In this document: positions 10,441-22,340 of the stretch, in pieces
Position numbering within the stretch: the stretch's first letter is position 1
Layout of the letters: each line of letters opens with the position of its first letter
Source of the DNA: Acanthosoma haemorrhoidale
Taxonomy: Eukaryota; Arthropoda; Insecta; Hemiptera; Acanthosomatidae
Direction of reading: 5' to 3'
DNA: 64,000 nucleotides
NCBI GenBank assembly: GCA_930367205.1
Contig: CAKNEZ010000013.1
Location: forward strand, 1-64,000
The notes under the pieces: generated by a model
Told to the model about the DNA's origin: nothing
The model's database searches: none
The model's input: only the letters and a program-made list of their open reading frames with translations
Translations under genes and position numbers: made by a program

Positions 10441-11553
10441 CCACTAGGTCAGTCGCTGGTCAGTTAAGGTCAGTGCGGGACAGTTTTTTGAGTGGACGGA
10501 ATTGCTAGTCGGTTCCGCCTCCACTGCCTAGGTGGCAGCACTTTTGCTACCATCCTAGGTGCTTGAGGGACAGTGTCGGGGAGTTGTGCTGGTGAACTGT
10601 GGAGCTTCCGGAGCTTCAGCCTGCCACCGTTGGAGCGCAGCACCAGCAGCTGACCAGTGCAATTATGGACAGGGGTAAGCACGATGTTTTACAAACACGC
10701 GCTGCAGGTATTATGGCTCTAAGTTTAGTGGTTTATCTTTATATTTTTATTAGTTATTAAGTTTTAGTGGACGTTAAGTAATAGTTTGTAAGGTAGTTAG
10801 CCGTTATTTCTAACGGATTCTTATTTTTAGAATAGATTAGCTTTCATTTTTATTTTTGTAGACTAGTTGTAACCGTTATAACGGTTTTTTTTTTTTTTTT
10901 AGTCTTAAGTAGTTAGCTGTTATATTGTAACGGATTTTTATTTTTAGCATAAGTTAGTTAGCTGTTTGGCCGATATAACGGTCCCTTCTAGTTTGTAGAA
11001 ATAGATTTAAGTTTTTAGATTTTTGAATTTTTGCAGTTAGTTGTAACGGTCTTTCTTATGCTTGAAGTAAATTTTTTTATTTTTCCCTTACAACAGATAA
11101 TTTTAGTTCTAAATAACGGTATCATAACTGGACCGTTAAGTTTAAAATTGTCAGTTGGCAGTTAGAATCAGATATAGGTTCAAGTACGTTATAACGTATA
11201 TTTTCCTTTTAGTTTAGCTAGCTTTTTCTTTTTAAATTCAATTATAAATTTAATTGCCAGTTGCAACGGTTTTGATTTTATTATTATTAGGCCTAATCTC
11301 ATTATTAGTGGCAACGACTTTTGGTTGAATTAGGTAATTGTATATAGGCATATTGTTTGTCTATTCGATTAATTTAAAGTTTGCATTGTTAAGCTTTGTC
11401 CGTTACGGCGGCCAGTAGCTGGGTAGTCTGTTTCTAAGGTTTTCTTTTGTAAAGTTTTTATTAACATGCGTTGGTTGATAGCCAACGATTTTATTGGACA
11501 GTAAGTGAGTTAGAGGACATTTGAGTAGTTACGGTGCACTGGGACATTGAGCC
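10441..11553 (+). other. Spacer Y, copy 2
   Basis: Near-identical to 1953-3061, including the ATGGACAGGG/GTAAGC block and the YAACGG cluster (about 10800-11405). No coding signal is seen. Confidence 0.6.
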
Positions 11554-11715
11554 TGTTAGGTTGGTAACATTTGTAAGTTATAACCGGAACCTGGTTGTTA
11601 CCTCCAGAGCTTTGTATGTATATAAACCGATTGCTAATGTTGTGATGCGTGTGTGAACTGATTAATAAACTTGGTTCTTTGGTTAACTTGTGTTGTTACT
11701 TATTACATCCAAACA
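11554..11715 (+). repeat. Gypsy A 5' LTR, copy 2
   Basis: A 162-bp LTR followed by the tRNA-Ser-type primer site TGGCGCAGTCG at 11716-11726. Confidence 0.92.
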
Positions 11716-11764
11716 TGGCGCAGTCGTTTTAGTTTAAACTGAACAAACGGACGTGATTTTAGCC

Positions 11765-12905
11765 ATGGAGTTCAACAAACCCTCAGAATTCGACGTCAAC
11801 GTGGATAACCTCTCCGAGAGCTTTAGAAGATTCCGGACTGAAATAGAAGTTTATTTTGTAGCCACAGAGACTGATAAGAAATCGCGAGAGGTCCAAGTAG
11901 CGAGACTGAAGAACTTATTGGGATCCGATGGTTTAAAACTTTACTCCACAATCACGACGTTAAAACCAGGTAATGAAACAGTAATTTCTATTTTAGACGT
12001 CCTAGAAAAGCATTGCACCCCACGGAAAAATGAGACAATGGTGATTCATAAAATTTTTAGCAGAAAGCAAGCAGCAAATGAACCATTTGAACGGTATTTT
12101 ACTGATCTAAAATCACTAGTAACGCCTTGTGAATTCGGTGAACAAGAAGAAAAATTGCTAAAATCCCAAATAATTCTTGGACTTTATGACAAAAGTCCTC
12201 AAGAAAGACTTTTGAGAGAGGACCCTTTATTGGAAAAAACAGTTAATTTTTGTAAAACAGTCGAGATGGCAGAGCTCAACATGAAAATTTTAAAAGCACC
12301 ACCTCCAGTGAAAACATCGATTGATACGTCGACGGAGATACTCGAAGTAAATCGGAAGCCACAAATGAAAAGACCACCAGAGCTCCAGGACCGTCAGGAT
12401 AGTTTATATGCTTGTGATCGCTGTGGCTTCAACCACGCTAAAGGACGGTGCCCAGCATTTGGTAAGCAGTGTTCCTACTGTAAAAAATTCAATCATTTTG
12501 CAAAACAATGCATCGGAAATAAGCGTAATAATCGCATTCGACTGGCTCATGAAGTGGTGGAGTTGAGTAATGATGTTTTTAAGTATGATTCTTTAAACCT
12601 GTGTGTCTGTGATGCTATCACTCAGGGGAAAGATGAATGGCTGGCCTTGCTTAAAATTAACGATCAACCGATTGAATTTAAACTCGATACTGGATCCCAA
12701 GTTAATGTTATAACAACTACTGCTCTTCAGAAACTTGATGCTGGCTTAAATATAAGAAAAACTGATGTACTTCTTGAATCCTTTGGTGGATTTGTTGTTC
12801 GACCGATCGGCTCTGTTGATCTTGATCTTCAAAAAGACAGTGTGAAAATAAACGCCCCGTTCATGATTGTGAATGATGACAGAACACCACTTCTGGGACT
12901 ACGTT
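11765..12905 (+). pseudogene. Gypsy A gag-protease, copy 2, 5' segment of split gag-pol
   Basis: The frame starts at ATG 11765 (context GCCATGG). It encodes a capsid-like Gag, two zinc knuckles (CDRCGFNH... and CSYCKKFNHFAKQC near 12415-12510), and the aspartic protease motif LDTGSQ near 12685. The Gypsy reading frame is lost at 12905, where the BEL LTR begins; translation would run into LTR sequence and stop at 13054. The remaining pol is at 19222-21977. Confidence 0.88.
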
Positions 12906-13788
12906 TGTGGAAGAAGGGGCTAGTAAAATTACGTCGCCGAACTTCTGTCCCTTGCAAATTACCGGCTGTGAAATTCAGAAAAAAAGTACAAGAATGGATG
13001 CCTGCATTTTCCCAGAAAACCAACAAAAAACAAGATTGTTTACACAAAATATAATTGAGGAAAGATTATACAAAAAAACTAAAATTATAAACTGGCAATA
13101 CATATGTAATGATCGTATATATAAATAAAAAAAAAGTAATGTTAGTAACGGGGTTATTAATCTAAAAATAAAATGAAAGAAACATAGATAACAAAATATA
13201 AATGTCTTTACGCTTTAGTATAAATAAAAATTAATTAAATCCTATATTTACTAAATTTAACAGTGTCAATCACCAAAAGTCAATAGTCTTCTATTTTTTG
13301 CAAGTAAAAGGATGATGTGAGCTGAATCTGGAGATAACTGGTGTGTGTACTAGCAAATAACCTCTTACCGGAGATCCCAAGTGGAGAAGAAGAAATTCTT
13401 CTCGATGTTCACTCTCCGAACAATTGGGAGCGTGGGTGGGTGGTGGATATCCGGTGTGAAGTCAGCGATGAAGAAGTAGGGTGAATGTGAGGTCAACATC
13501 AATCAACAAATTTCCAAGCGTCCTTCTTCGTTCACAACTTTCAGGGAACTGAGCCAGTAATTAGATGACGATCGGAGTTGATCCGCCATGCCAAAACAAT
13601 TGCCGATCGCATTAGAGGTCACCTTATCACTTGCTTAGACGTAAACAACCTTAATTACTAATTATGCATATCAATACAACAAATAATACAATCTTGTCTT
13701 TTTTTTTTCTTTTAACAAATAAAATAAAATTAATCGTTATAATTACGTGAGTGAAAAAAAATAATAAAAAAATAGTTGGGACCCAACA
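12906..13788 (-). repeat. BEL/Pao 3' LTR
   Basis: This 883-bp LTR starts TGTTGGGTCCCAAC and ends CTTCTTCCACA when read on the minus strand. It is near-identical to 18334-19216; one T/G difference is seen in GGGGTTATTAATC against GGGGTTAGTAATC. Confidence 0.9.
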
Positions 13789-13835
13789 TACCGCCCACCA
13801 AATTTGCGTAGAAAATTTCCAGGTAGATTAACACA

Positions 13836-15845
13836 CTATGGAGGTAACAATGGAGCTAGGCGCGTAACGGAACGGGTATACTCGTTTGTAGAGGTTTTCA
13901 CCTTTACTACCCTGACAATCCCGTCTTGTCCAGGAAAAACTTCTTTAATGCGCCCTACAGGCCAACTGAGGGGAGGTACATTAGGGTCAATAAGAAGCAC
14001 AAGTGTGCCGATATTTACATTTGCCGATTCAGTAGTCCATTTGCTACGTTGTTGTAGGCAATGTAGGTAGTCCCGTCGCCATTGTTTCCAAATATTGCCT
14101 ATGCATCGATGAATGAGATTCCATCTCGAGATTGGATGGCGCGATGGCTCGATTGACTCTGGTTCTGGCAGAGCAATTAGAGGGGCACCAATCAGGAAGT
14201 GACCCGGCGTCAAGACATCCAAGTCTTCTAGTGATGATGACATAGGATGCATGGGTCGAGAATTCAAAATCGCTTCTATGCGATTTGCAATGGTGGAGAG
14301 TTCTTCAAATGTAAGGGGTTGGCAATCCATTACTCTCCTAAGGTGGTACTTAAACGACTTCACACCAGCCTCCCACAAACCACCGAAATGAGGTGCGAAT
14401 GGAGGGATAAAACTCCATTTCATTTCTCGATTGACGAAGTAGTTTTCGATGTCCTTTTTCAGGGAGTAGGTATTCCACCAGGAGTATAGCTCTTTTAAAT
14501 GTCGTGACGCTCCTACAAAATTTGTTCCATTATCGGAGAACATTCTGCTGGGTAGTCCTCGTCGAGCTATAAATCTGTCTAAACAGGCTAAGAAGGCTAC
14601 TGTTATCAATTGCGACACGATCTCAATGTGCAACGCCTTTGTGCTCATGCACACAAATAAGCAGGCATACGCTTTGCCGAGGGCAGCCTTACGGCGAGAG
14701 GATTCACGGATTGAGAATGGACCAGCGAAATCAATCCCAACATTCATAAAGGGTCTGCCTTGCTCGAATCTTGACATTGGCAAATTTCCCATGTAAGGTG
14801 TGTAAGGTCTTACTTTTAGGCGATGGCATTTCAAACATCGGTGAATTCGAGTGCGTATCAGACGTCTTGCTGAAATAATCCAATAATGATGACGTAGTAT
14901 TGAATGGAGGAGCTGATGTCCAGCATGTAAATAAACAATATGGTAGTGGTCGACAAGTAGTTCCACAAAATGTGATTTAGAGGGTAACAACATGGGATGT
15001 TTAGCATCATAATTTATAGGGGCATTACTGAGGCGACCGCCCACCCTGTACACTCCACGAGAATCAATAAAAACGGATAATGATTTTAGCGATGTTATAA
15101 GAGAAGGTTTGGAGCTTACAGAGGGGAAATGATGTCTTTGAACTATTTTCACCAAGGTGTGAGTAGCTTGACGAAGTTCCTCTAAGCTTAATTGACCTTT
15201 TATCTTGGTTGAATGAGGGTGAGAATTTACGATAAAGCGTTGGACATATGCAAGTACCCTAATTAATTTGGAATAGGATGAGAATTTTTCAATAACTTCA
15301 AATAAAGACGATGCATTGGTTGTGGTAGCCAAGATAGTACAAACTGGTTTTGTCTCAGGTAAGTCTGAACAATTCGATGATTTTGTTGGCTTAGTTAATG
15401 GCCATTCCAACAATGGTTTCTTCATCCAGTCAGGTCCCTTCCACCAAACTGAATGATTGACCAAGTCCGATGGAGAAGTTCCCCGAGACGCAATGTCAGC
15501 GGCATTATCTTCTGAACGAATGTGATGCCCATTAGGGAGAAAGGAGTTATCTAAAATTTTCACTATTCGATTGGCCACGAATGTTTTCAGTTGATGGACA
15601 GGTGTATTTAACCACGATAAAACGGTGGAAGAATCAGACAACAAGAAAATAGAGGTTGGTTTTAATCGTTGTGTAATGAGTTGAACAGATTGCAAAAGGT
15701 TGACAAGAAGTAGAGCAGCGCATAGTTCAAGCCTTGGAATTGAGAGGGTTTTTAATGGAGCTAATCGGGTTTTAGCGATCATCAGATGGGAGTCTACCCT
15801 TTCCAATTGATCCTGAGAACGAAGATAGAGAACTGCCACATAACC
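13836..15845 (-). pseudogene. BEL/Pao RNase H-integrase, downstream of nonsense codon
   Basis: This stretch is in the same frame as the upstream gag-pol segment, separated only by TGA at 15846-15848, where the sister copy at 63340 has TTA (Leu). It begins in the RNase H motif (GFADASS...GY.AVLYLR) and continues with the integrase zinc finger (H-H...CLKC near 14830). The integrase core has GIDFAGPF, FSDNGTNF and WEAGVKSF, which supply the D, D and E catalytic residues. The C-terminal region NSRPM...PGHFLIG is typical of BEL/Pao integrases. If the nonsense codon were read through, the product would lack only RT. Confidence 0.88.
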
Positions 15846-18176
15846 TCAAGAAGATGCGTCAGCGAATCCCACAACAGACATCTCTGCTGGGCAGTGTGGT
15901 TTAAGACCACGGGGAATCTTAATAGCTTCTAATTGCGCCAGATCTTTAAAGAGTATTTCCCAGGACTTGGAAATAGCAGGTGGAATCGGGTCATCCCAAT
16001 CGAGTTTTAAGTTGAGAGGTTGCGTTTTAAAGGGTAAACGGACCATGTATCTACCGGAGGGTGTTCGAGAGTGCGTCCTTTTAAAATGATCCTCACTTTT
16101 TATATCAAGTGGATTGCTTCTCGGAACATCATTTATTTCCTCGACTTCCCAAAAACGAGTCATCACCTGAGTTAACTCCTGAAGTTCAGATGAAGGTGTA
16201 GAATTAGCGAGCAAGGTAGTGCTGCAGAGAAATGGATTTGCCGTTGTAATGGGTCCTAATAAAATCCAACCAAGTGTGGTTTTTATGGCATTGGGAAATC
16301 CATGAGCTGATTTTACTACCTCTCCTTCCAAGATTTCCCCAAATAGATCAGCACCAACAAGAAATTCTATGGGCCCTGGCTGATTGAACATTGGATCTGC
16401 AAGATCTAAATGTTGATAATGTTGGACTACCGTATCCATGATGATTTCGCAGGGCATCTCGTTGCTAATACAATCAATCACAATTGCGTATGTGTGATGC
16501 GCTGGCGATTCTACCTTAGTGGAAGAAATACTGCAATAAACTTGGTGCTTACAACCAGAAATAGGATGGCTCCCGAAACCAACCAAATTATGATCATTTC
16601 GAATAAGTTGCAAACGTAATCGCCTTGCACATTGTGAGGTGATAAAGGAGCGTTGAGACCCACTATCAATTAGAGCTCGCACCAACTGGAAACAACCAAA
16701 GGAGTCTTTAATCTTTAATAGAGCCGTGCCCAAAAGAACATTTATTCGTCCTGTCGAAGCCGACGACAACACGGATGTTTGTACGGCTGGGGGGTTGGGA
16801 CTATTGGTTGTTATTTGTGAAGACTCGGAGTGTGTGGGTATATTGTGAGATTTCCTTGTAGAGTTTTCAGACGAATGAGTTCCCAGTGATGAGTGTACAC
16901 TAGAAACGGAATGACCTTGATTACGATTTGATATGGAGTGGGTGTCAGAACCTTTCAAAAAATGTAAAAGAGAATGGTGCCGTAAATGACACTGCTTGCA
17001 ACAATGAGTAGAGGGGCATTTCGAAGCTGAATGACCTGAAGCAAAACAGTTGAGGCAACGGATTAACAATTTGATTTTTTCAAATCTTTGTCTGGGAGAG
17101 AGTGATCGAAACTTAGGACAATCATAAATTCTATGATTCTCCATACAGACGGGGCATTTAAATTGTTTTGTGACTGCTCCGGAAGACATCAACACCTTTT
17201 TTGCCTGGTGAGTATATTTATAGTCAGTGTTAGCTGGAGTGGCCTTTTGATTTGACGTCATAGTATTTGCTTGAAGCTGAATGATTAATTGGTAGATAAA
17301 ATCCGAAAATTCCTTCCAAGTCGGAGTTTCGGATCTGGAACCAAATTCGTTTTCGAAACGCTCTCGAGTTTTGGCATCTAACAGCCTGACGGCAAACGTG
17401 TACAATATAAAGCCTGCGGGATCAGCTAAGTTCAATCTATTAAAGGCTGCAGCGCTTTCAAGAATTACTGACGAAAAGTGATCAAGAGTTGCGAGGGAAC
17501 ATTTTTGAAGTGGTGGAAAATTGAATATATTCATCAGATGGTGGGTGGCTTGTAATCGTTGGCTGTCATACCTTTTAGTTAAAGCTGCCCAAGCTTGATC
17601 GTAGCCGTCGAGAGTAACATTGATAGCCGTGATAATTTGAGCCGCTCCACCTTTTAGGGAGGACTTCAAATAATGGAATTTTTGAATGGGATTCAAGTCT
17701 GTATTATCATGAATCATGGAAGAAAAGGTATCCTTAAACGAAGGCCAATCTGAAATATTGCCTGAAAAAGTAGGAATATTAATTGTGGGAAGGCGTAATT
17801 GCGAATATTCTTCGCCTCTTTCAACCAGTGATCTATTTCCAGTGGATTCAGATTCCTTAGGGGCAATAGAAAAACCCAATGCTATCGCTTCGTAATAGCT
17901 GGCACGGACTTCTTTATAAACCAGTTCGTATTCTGTTAAGGGCTTCTTTAACCTTTTTACTACCCTTCTCAAGTTCAAATAACACGCTGAAAACTTCTCA
18001 TAAGCACTGTCTAGTCGAGAAATGCGAGCAGCGAAGATTTTTTGTTTGGTTGAGTCAGTTCCCATTGATAACCCAACGGTCTTAGTTTCATTAATATCAT
18101 CAGCTAAGTCCTTGAATTCATCGCTAAGAGCATCCATTTGCTCTTCCGAATCATCCTGGTTAACTTTAGGAGGCAT
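15846..18176 (-). CDS. BEL/Pao Gag-protease polyprotein (RT deleted), ends at nonsense codon
   Basis: The start is taken as the ATG at 18176 (MPPKVNQ); an upstream TTG extension is unlikely. N-terminal Gag carries an acidic helical region and the conserved FSGN..DWPSFKDTF motif. Three cysteine-rich knuckles follow near 17200-16960 (CPVC, CLNCFASGHSASKC, CKQC). The protease motif LIDSGSQRSFI is near 16670. Then HFKRTHSRTPSGRY, the usual lead-in to RT, is followed within about 15 residues by LKLDWDDPIPP. In complete BEL elements that segment lies after the RT domain, so roughly 300 residues including the YxDD motif are absent. The frame ends in the RNase H motif at GFADASS-stop. Confidence 0.87.
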   Translation of the reverse strand: MPPKVNQDDSEEQMDALSDEFKDLADDINETKTVGLSMGTDSTKQKIFAARISRLDSAYEKFSACYLNLRRVVKRLKKPLTEYELVYKEVRASYYEAIALGFSIAPKESESTGNRSLVERGEEYSQLRLPTINIPTFSGNISDWPSFKDTFSSMIHDNTDLNPIQKFHYLKSSLKGGAAQIITAINVTLDGYDQAWAALTKRYDSQRLQATHHLMNIFNFPPLQKCSLATLDHFSSVILESAAAFNRLNLADPAGFILYTFAVRLLDAKTRERFENEFGSRSETPTWKEFSDFIYQLIIQLQANTMTSNQKATPANTDYKYTHQAKKVLMSSGAVTKQFKCPVCMENHRIYDCPKFRSLSPRQRFEKIKLLIRCLNCFASGHSASKCPSTHCCKQCHLRHHSLLHFLKGSDTHSISNRNQGHSVSSVHSSLGTHSSENSTRKSHNIPTHSESSQITTNSPNPPAVQTSVLSSASTGRINVLLGTALLKIKDSFGCFQLVRALIDSGSQRSFITSQCARRLRLQLIRNDHNLVGFGSHPISGCKHQVYCSISSTKVESPAHHTYAIVIDCISNEMPCEIIMDTVVQHYQHLDLADPMFNQPGPIEFLVGADLFGEILEGEVVKSAHGFPNAIKTTLGWILLGPITTANPFLCSTTLLANSTPSSELQELTQVMTRFWEVEEINDVPRSNPLDIKSEDHFKRTHSRTPSGRYMVRLPFKTQPLNLKLDWDDPIPPAISKSWEILFKDLAQLEAIKIPRGLKPHCPAEMSVVGFADASS

Positions 18177-18311
18177 GTTGATGGCAGAATTTATCAATCA
18201 CAAATAAAATACCAATTAAAATAAACAAATCCTGTGAGTGGGAAGATGATTATATAAAAGGATCAAGACGGAATGTTGTAAATACAATTACTTTTTTCTG
18301 AATCACAATAT

Positions 18312-18328
18312 CCGAACACGGAGGACCA
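18312..18328 (-). other. BEL/Pao primer binding site
   Basis: Read on the minus strand, TGGTCCTCCGTG begins five bases inside the 5' LTR. TGG is complementary to a tRNA CCA end. The next bases resemble the complement of tRNA-Tyr (TGGTCCTTCG) with one mismatch; the tRNA identity is tentative. Confidence 0.5.
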
Positions 18329-18333
18329 AAAGA

Positions 18334-19216
18334 TGTGGAAGAAGGGGCTAGTAAAATTACGTCGCCGAACTTCTGTCCCTTGCAAATTACCGGCTGTGAA
18401 ATTCAGAAAAAAAGTACAAGAATGGATGCCTGCATTTTCCCAGAAAACCAACAAAAAACAAGATTGTTTACACAAAATATAATTGAGGAAAGATTATACA
18501 AAAAAACTAAAATTATAAACTGGCAATACATATGTAATGATCGTATATATAAATAAAAAAAAAGTAATGTTAGTAACGGGGTTAGTAATCTAAAAATAAA
18601 ATGAAAGAAACATAGATAACAAAATATAAATGTCTTTACGCTTTAGTATAAATAAAAATTAATTAAATCCTATATTTACTAAATTTAACAGTGTCAATCA
18701 CCAAAAGTCAATAGTCTTCTATTTTTTGCAAGTAAAAGGATGATGTGAGCTGAATCTGGAGATAACTGGTGTGTGTACTAGCAAATAACCTCTTACCGGA
18801 GATCCCAAGTGGAGAAGAAGAAATTCTTCTCGATGTTCACTCTCCGAACAATTGGGAGCGTGGGTGGGTGGTGGATATCCGGTGTGAAGTCAGCGATGAA
18901 GAAGTAGGGTGAATGTGAGGTCAACATCAATCAACAAATTTCCAAGCGTCCTTCTTCGTTCACAACTTTCAGGGAACTGAGCCAGTAATTAGATGACGAT
19001 CGGAGTTGATCCGCCATGCCAAAACAATTGCCGATCGCATTAGAGGTCACCTTATCACTTGCTTAGACGTAAACAACCTTAATTACTAATTATGCATATC
19101 AATACAACAAATAATACAATCTTGTCTTTTTTTTTTCTTTTAACAAATAAAATAAAATTAATCGTTATAATTACGTGAGTGAAAAAAAATAATAAAAAAA
19201 TAGTTGGGACCCAACA
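18334..19216 (-). repeat. BEL/Pao 5' LTR
   Basis: This 883-bp LTR mirrors 12906-13788. It is bordered by ACGTT on the right and by the primer site on the left. Confidence 0.9.
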
Positions 19217-19221
19217 ACGTT

Positions 19222-21977
19222 CGTGTGTTGAGCTTGGACTTCTTCGTCGGATAGACAAGGTTACTGTCCCAGTCGATGATTTTCTCGAACAGAATCAGGA
19301 TGTCTTCAGTGGACCAGGATGCTTCCCAGATATATGCAAGTTAAAACTCAGTAAAGATGCTACTCCTAAGGCAAATCCAGGTCGTAGAGTTCCTTATAAA
19401 ATAAAGAATAAATTAAAAACTTGCTTAGATGATTTATTGCATGCAAACATAATAGAGCGAGTGGATGAGCCTTGTGAGTGGATTAATAATCTTGTGATTG
19501 TAGAAAAACCTGACTCTTCACTAAGGTTGTGCATTGACCCCCAACACTTGAATAAGTATTTGGTTAGAGACTATTATGAAATTCCTACCTTAGAGGAAAT
19601 AAGTTTGAAACTGGCTAACAAAAGTCACTTCTGTCTTTTCGATTTAAAAAGTGGGTTTCATCAAATTAGACTAGATGAGGAATCCAGTAAGTTATGTTGT
19701 TTTAGTACACCATTTGGCGTTTTTAAATATCTAAGAGCCCCTTTTGGTTTGGCAGTTTTGCCAGAATTCTTCCAAAAACTAACATATAAGTATTTCGGTC
19801 ACATAAAGAATGTTTTAGTTTATTTTGATGACATTTTGTGTTGTGCTAACTCTGAGGAGGAGCTTAGGCAGACAGTTGGGGAGGTTGTTTCTGTGGCTAG
19901 AAAATACAATATTAAATTCAATTCTGAGAAAGTTCAATATTTTGTTAACGAAGTCAAATATCTCGGGTTTTTATTTAATAAGCATGGTCATAGACCTGAC
20001 TCGCAAAGAATTCAATCAATAATAAATTTAGAGCCACCAAAAAATGTTAAAGATCTTCAAAAAATTTTGGGAATGGTTAATTTTTCAAGAAACTTCATAC
20101 CTAATCTCTCTGATTTAATAGCCCCTTTTACATCCTTGCTTAAAAAAGAATCCGTTTGGCTTTGGACTAAATCTCATGATGAAAATTTTAATAAATTAAA
20201 ATCTGTTATCTCAAATATAACATTACTTGCTTCTTTTGACCCTGTTAAGACCATTGAGATACAAGCTGACTCTAGTAATTATGCTGTTGGTTGCTCATTA
20301 ATACAAGAAGGAAAGCCTGTTTTGTATGCTAGCAGACCTCTAACTGCTTGTGAACAAGAATATGCACAAATTGAAAAAGAACTCCTTGCTATAACATTTG
20401 CATTCAAAAAACTCCACAACTTTGTTTATGGACACCCTAATGTGATTGTATACACAGATCATGCTCCCCTAACGTCTATTATACAAAAGGATATCAACAA
20501 AATAAAAAATAATCGACTCAGACGGCTTAGATTGAAAATTTTACCATATAAGTTTGAGCCTAAGTATCTCCCAGGGAGGTCTATGGTTATTGCTGACTTA
20601 TTGTCAAGGAATATTATTGCAGGAAATGTTGCAGATGATGCGTCAATGAGGGATGTTGTACACACCGTAGGTGTTTTATTTGATTGCTCTGACCAGCAAC
20701 TTATACATTTAAAATCCAAAACAAATTTGGATGAAACGTTAAATCAAATTATCAAGTACTACAGTAGTGGTTGGCCAAAATATCTAAAATGTAGTGGAGA
20801 TCTAGCTCATTATTTTAATATAAGAAATAGTATCACAGTAGAAAATGGCTTAATATATTATGATGAAAGGTTGGTTGTTCCCCCGTTGTGTAGAAAAAAC
20901 ATTTTGAACTTACTGCATGAAACACATCTTGGCCTTAACAAGATCAAGGAAAAAATAAAACAATTCTTTTACTGGCCTGTGACAAACCTTGTAAATTCTT
21001 GTACCGTTTGTCAAAGATTCCAAAGGTCCAATATTAAAGAACCTCTGCTCCCTCATGAGATACCAACAATCCCATTCTATAAAGTTGGTATGGATATTCT
21101 TGAATTTCGTAACATGCACTATTTGGTTGTGGTGGACTACTATTCTAGATGGGTTGAGTTAAAGAAACTCAAAGACAAAACGTCATCGTCATTAATAGAG
21201 TGTCTAAAGCCAATTTTCGCCTCTTACGGAATCCCCAAAATCATAGTCACTGGCAATAATCCATTTAGCTCTTTTGAATTTCAAAAATTTTCAGACCAGT
21301 GGAATTTCGTCATAACAACATCGAGTCCCCATTATCCCAAAAGTAACGGTCTTGCAGAAAAAGCAGTAGGGTTGATGAAATCCATGCTAAAAAAATGTCA
21401 CCATGAAAATGATGACTTAGATCTATATTTACTTGACTACAGAAATTCTCCTGTTGCAGGATTACAATATTCACCTTCCCAACTCCTTCAGAGTAGGACT
21501 CTTAGATCAAAACTTCCTATAAGAGATAGCTGTCTGGCACCTCATGTTGTTGATGATCCACAAGTTTATGATAAAAATTCTCAAAAGACCTATTATAATG
21601 AGCACAGCAGAAAATCAGTAGAATTTAACGAGGGTGATAATGTTTTAGTACAAGACAAGTATACTAAGTTGTGGGAAAGAGCACTCATTGTTAAAAAGCT
21701 TAAATTTAGGTCATATTTGCTAAACATTAACGGCAAAATCTATAGGCGCAATTCAGTATTTATTAAGAAATACAATGCTCCTCCATCAGAGGATGCTGAA
21801 TACAAACATAAAGATTTTGATTTTGACGAAACTGTTGATGTCTCGAATAATGTAAACATAGATAGGACTGTTGAAGATTTAAATAACTCTGGTTGTTCCT
21901 TGCCATTGAATTTACCTGACTCTATTACTACTAGATCAGGTAGAGTAATTAAAAAACCAGAAAGGTTAGATTTGTAA
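19222..21977 (+). pseudogene. Gypsy A pol (RT-RNase H-integrase), copy 2, 3' segment of split gag-pol
   Basis: The frame resumes directly after the ACGTT duplication and is open to TAA at 21975-21977. The RT has STPFGVFKYLRAPFGL and YFDDIL (near 19823). RNase H has QADSSNYAVG and YTDHAPL. The integrase zinc finger is HETHLGL...CTVC. The integrase core has GMDIL and GLAEKAV, but VTGNN stands where VSDNG is expected. The chromodomain-free C-terminus ends KKPERLDL. The segment has no start of its own. Confidence 0.88.
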
Positions 21978-22178
21978 TGTTTGTATTTGTAAGCTCTTGC
22001 TCTGTAATTTTGTGGTTAAACCTTTATTTTCTAATAAGTATTTTTTTTTATTCTTTATCTCTTTGTAATTACTTCCAAATAATTTGTTACAAATTAGATC
22101 ATAAGTTACATACTATATGAACATGATTGTAATGTATACTATATTTTTATTTTTGTATTTAAAACTTAAGGAGGGGGA

Positions 22179-22340
22179 TGTTAGGTTGGTAACATTTGTA
22201 AGTTATAACCTGAACCTGGTTGTTACCTCCAGAGCTTTGTATGTATATAAACCGATTGCTAATGTTGTGATGCGTGTGTGAACTGATTAATAAACTTGGT
22301 TCTTTTGTTAACTTGTGTTGTTACTTATTACATCCAAACA
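22179..22340 (+). repeat. Gypsy A 3' LTR, copy 2
   Basis: A 162-bp LTR preceded by AAGGAGGGGGA and followed by GAGCC. Confidence 0.92.

Larger units (their letters stand above)
12906..19216 (-). mobile_element. BEL/Pao LTR retrotransposon lacking reverse transcriptase, inserted in Gypsy A copy 2
   Basis: The element lies on the minus strand with 883-bp LTRs at both ends, TSD ACGTT (12901-12905 and 19217-19221), a primer site next to the 18334 LTR, and one gag-pol frame interrupted by a single nonsense codon. Gag, protease, the A17/RNase H segment and integrase are BEL/Pao-type. The whole RT domain is missing between the protease and RNase H. The LTRs are almost identical (one difference noticed), so the insertion is young. 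Confidence 0.92.
11554..22340 (+). mobile_element. Gypsy A LTR retrotransposon, copy 2, split by a BEL/Pao insertion
   Basis: This is the second copy of Gypsy A, with LTRs at 11554-11715 and 22179-22340 and a GAGCC duplication on both sides. The element is interrupted at 12905 by a 6311-bp BEL/Pao element with 5-bp TSD ACGTT, so coding sequence resumes at 19222. Apart from the insertion the frame is undamaged and nearly identical to copy 3; one visible change is Asn to Asp near 21435. Confidence 0.93.

Noticed and set aside
15846..15848. The BEL TGA as a programmed read-through or selenocysteine codon
   Set aside because: The sister copy has a Leu codon (TTA) at the same place, so a single nonsense mutation is the simpler reading.
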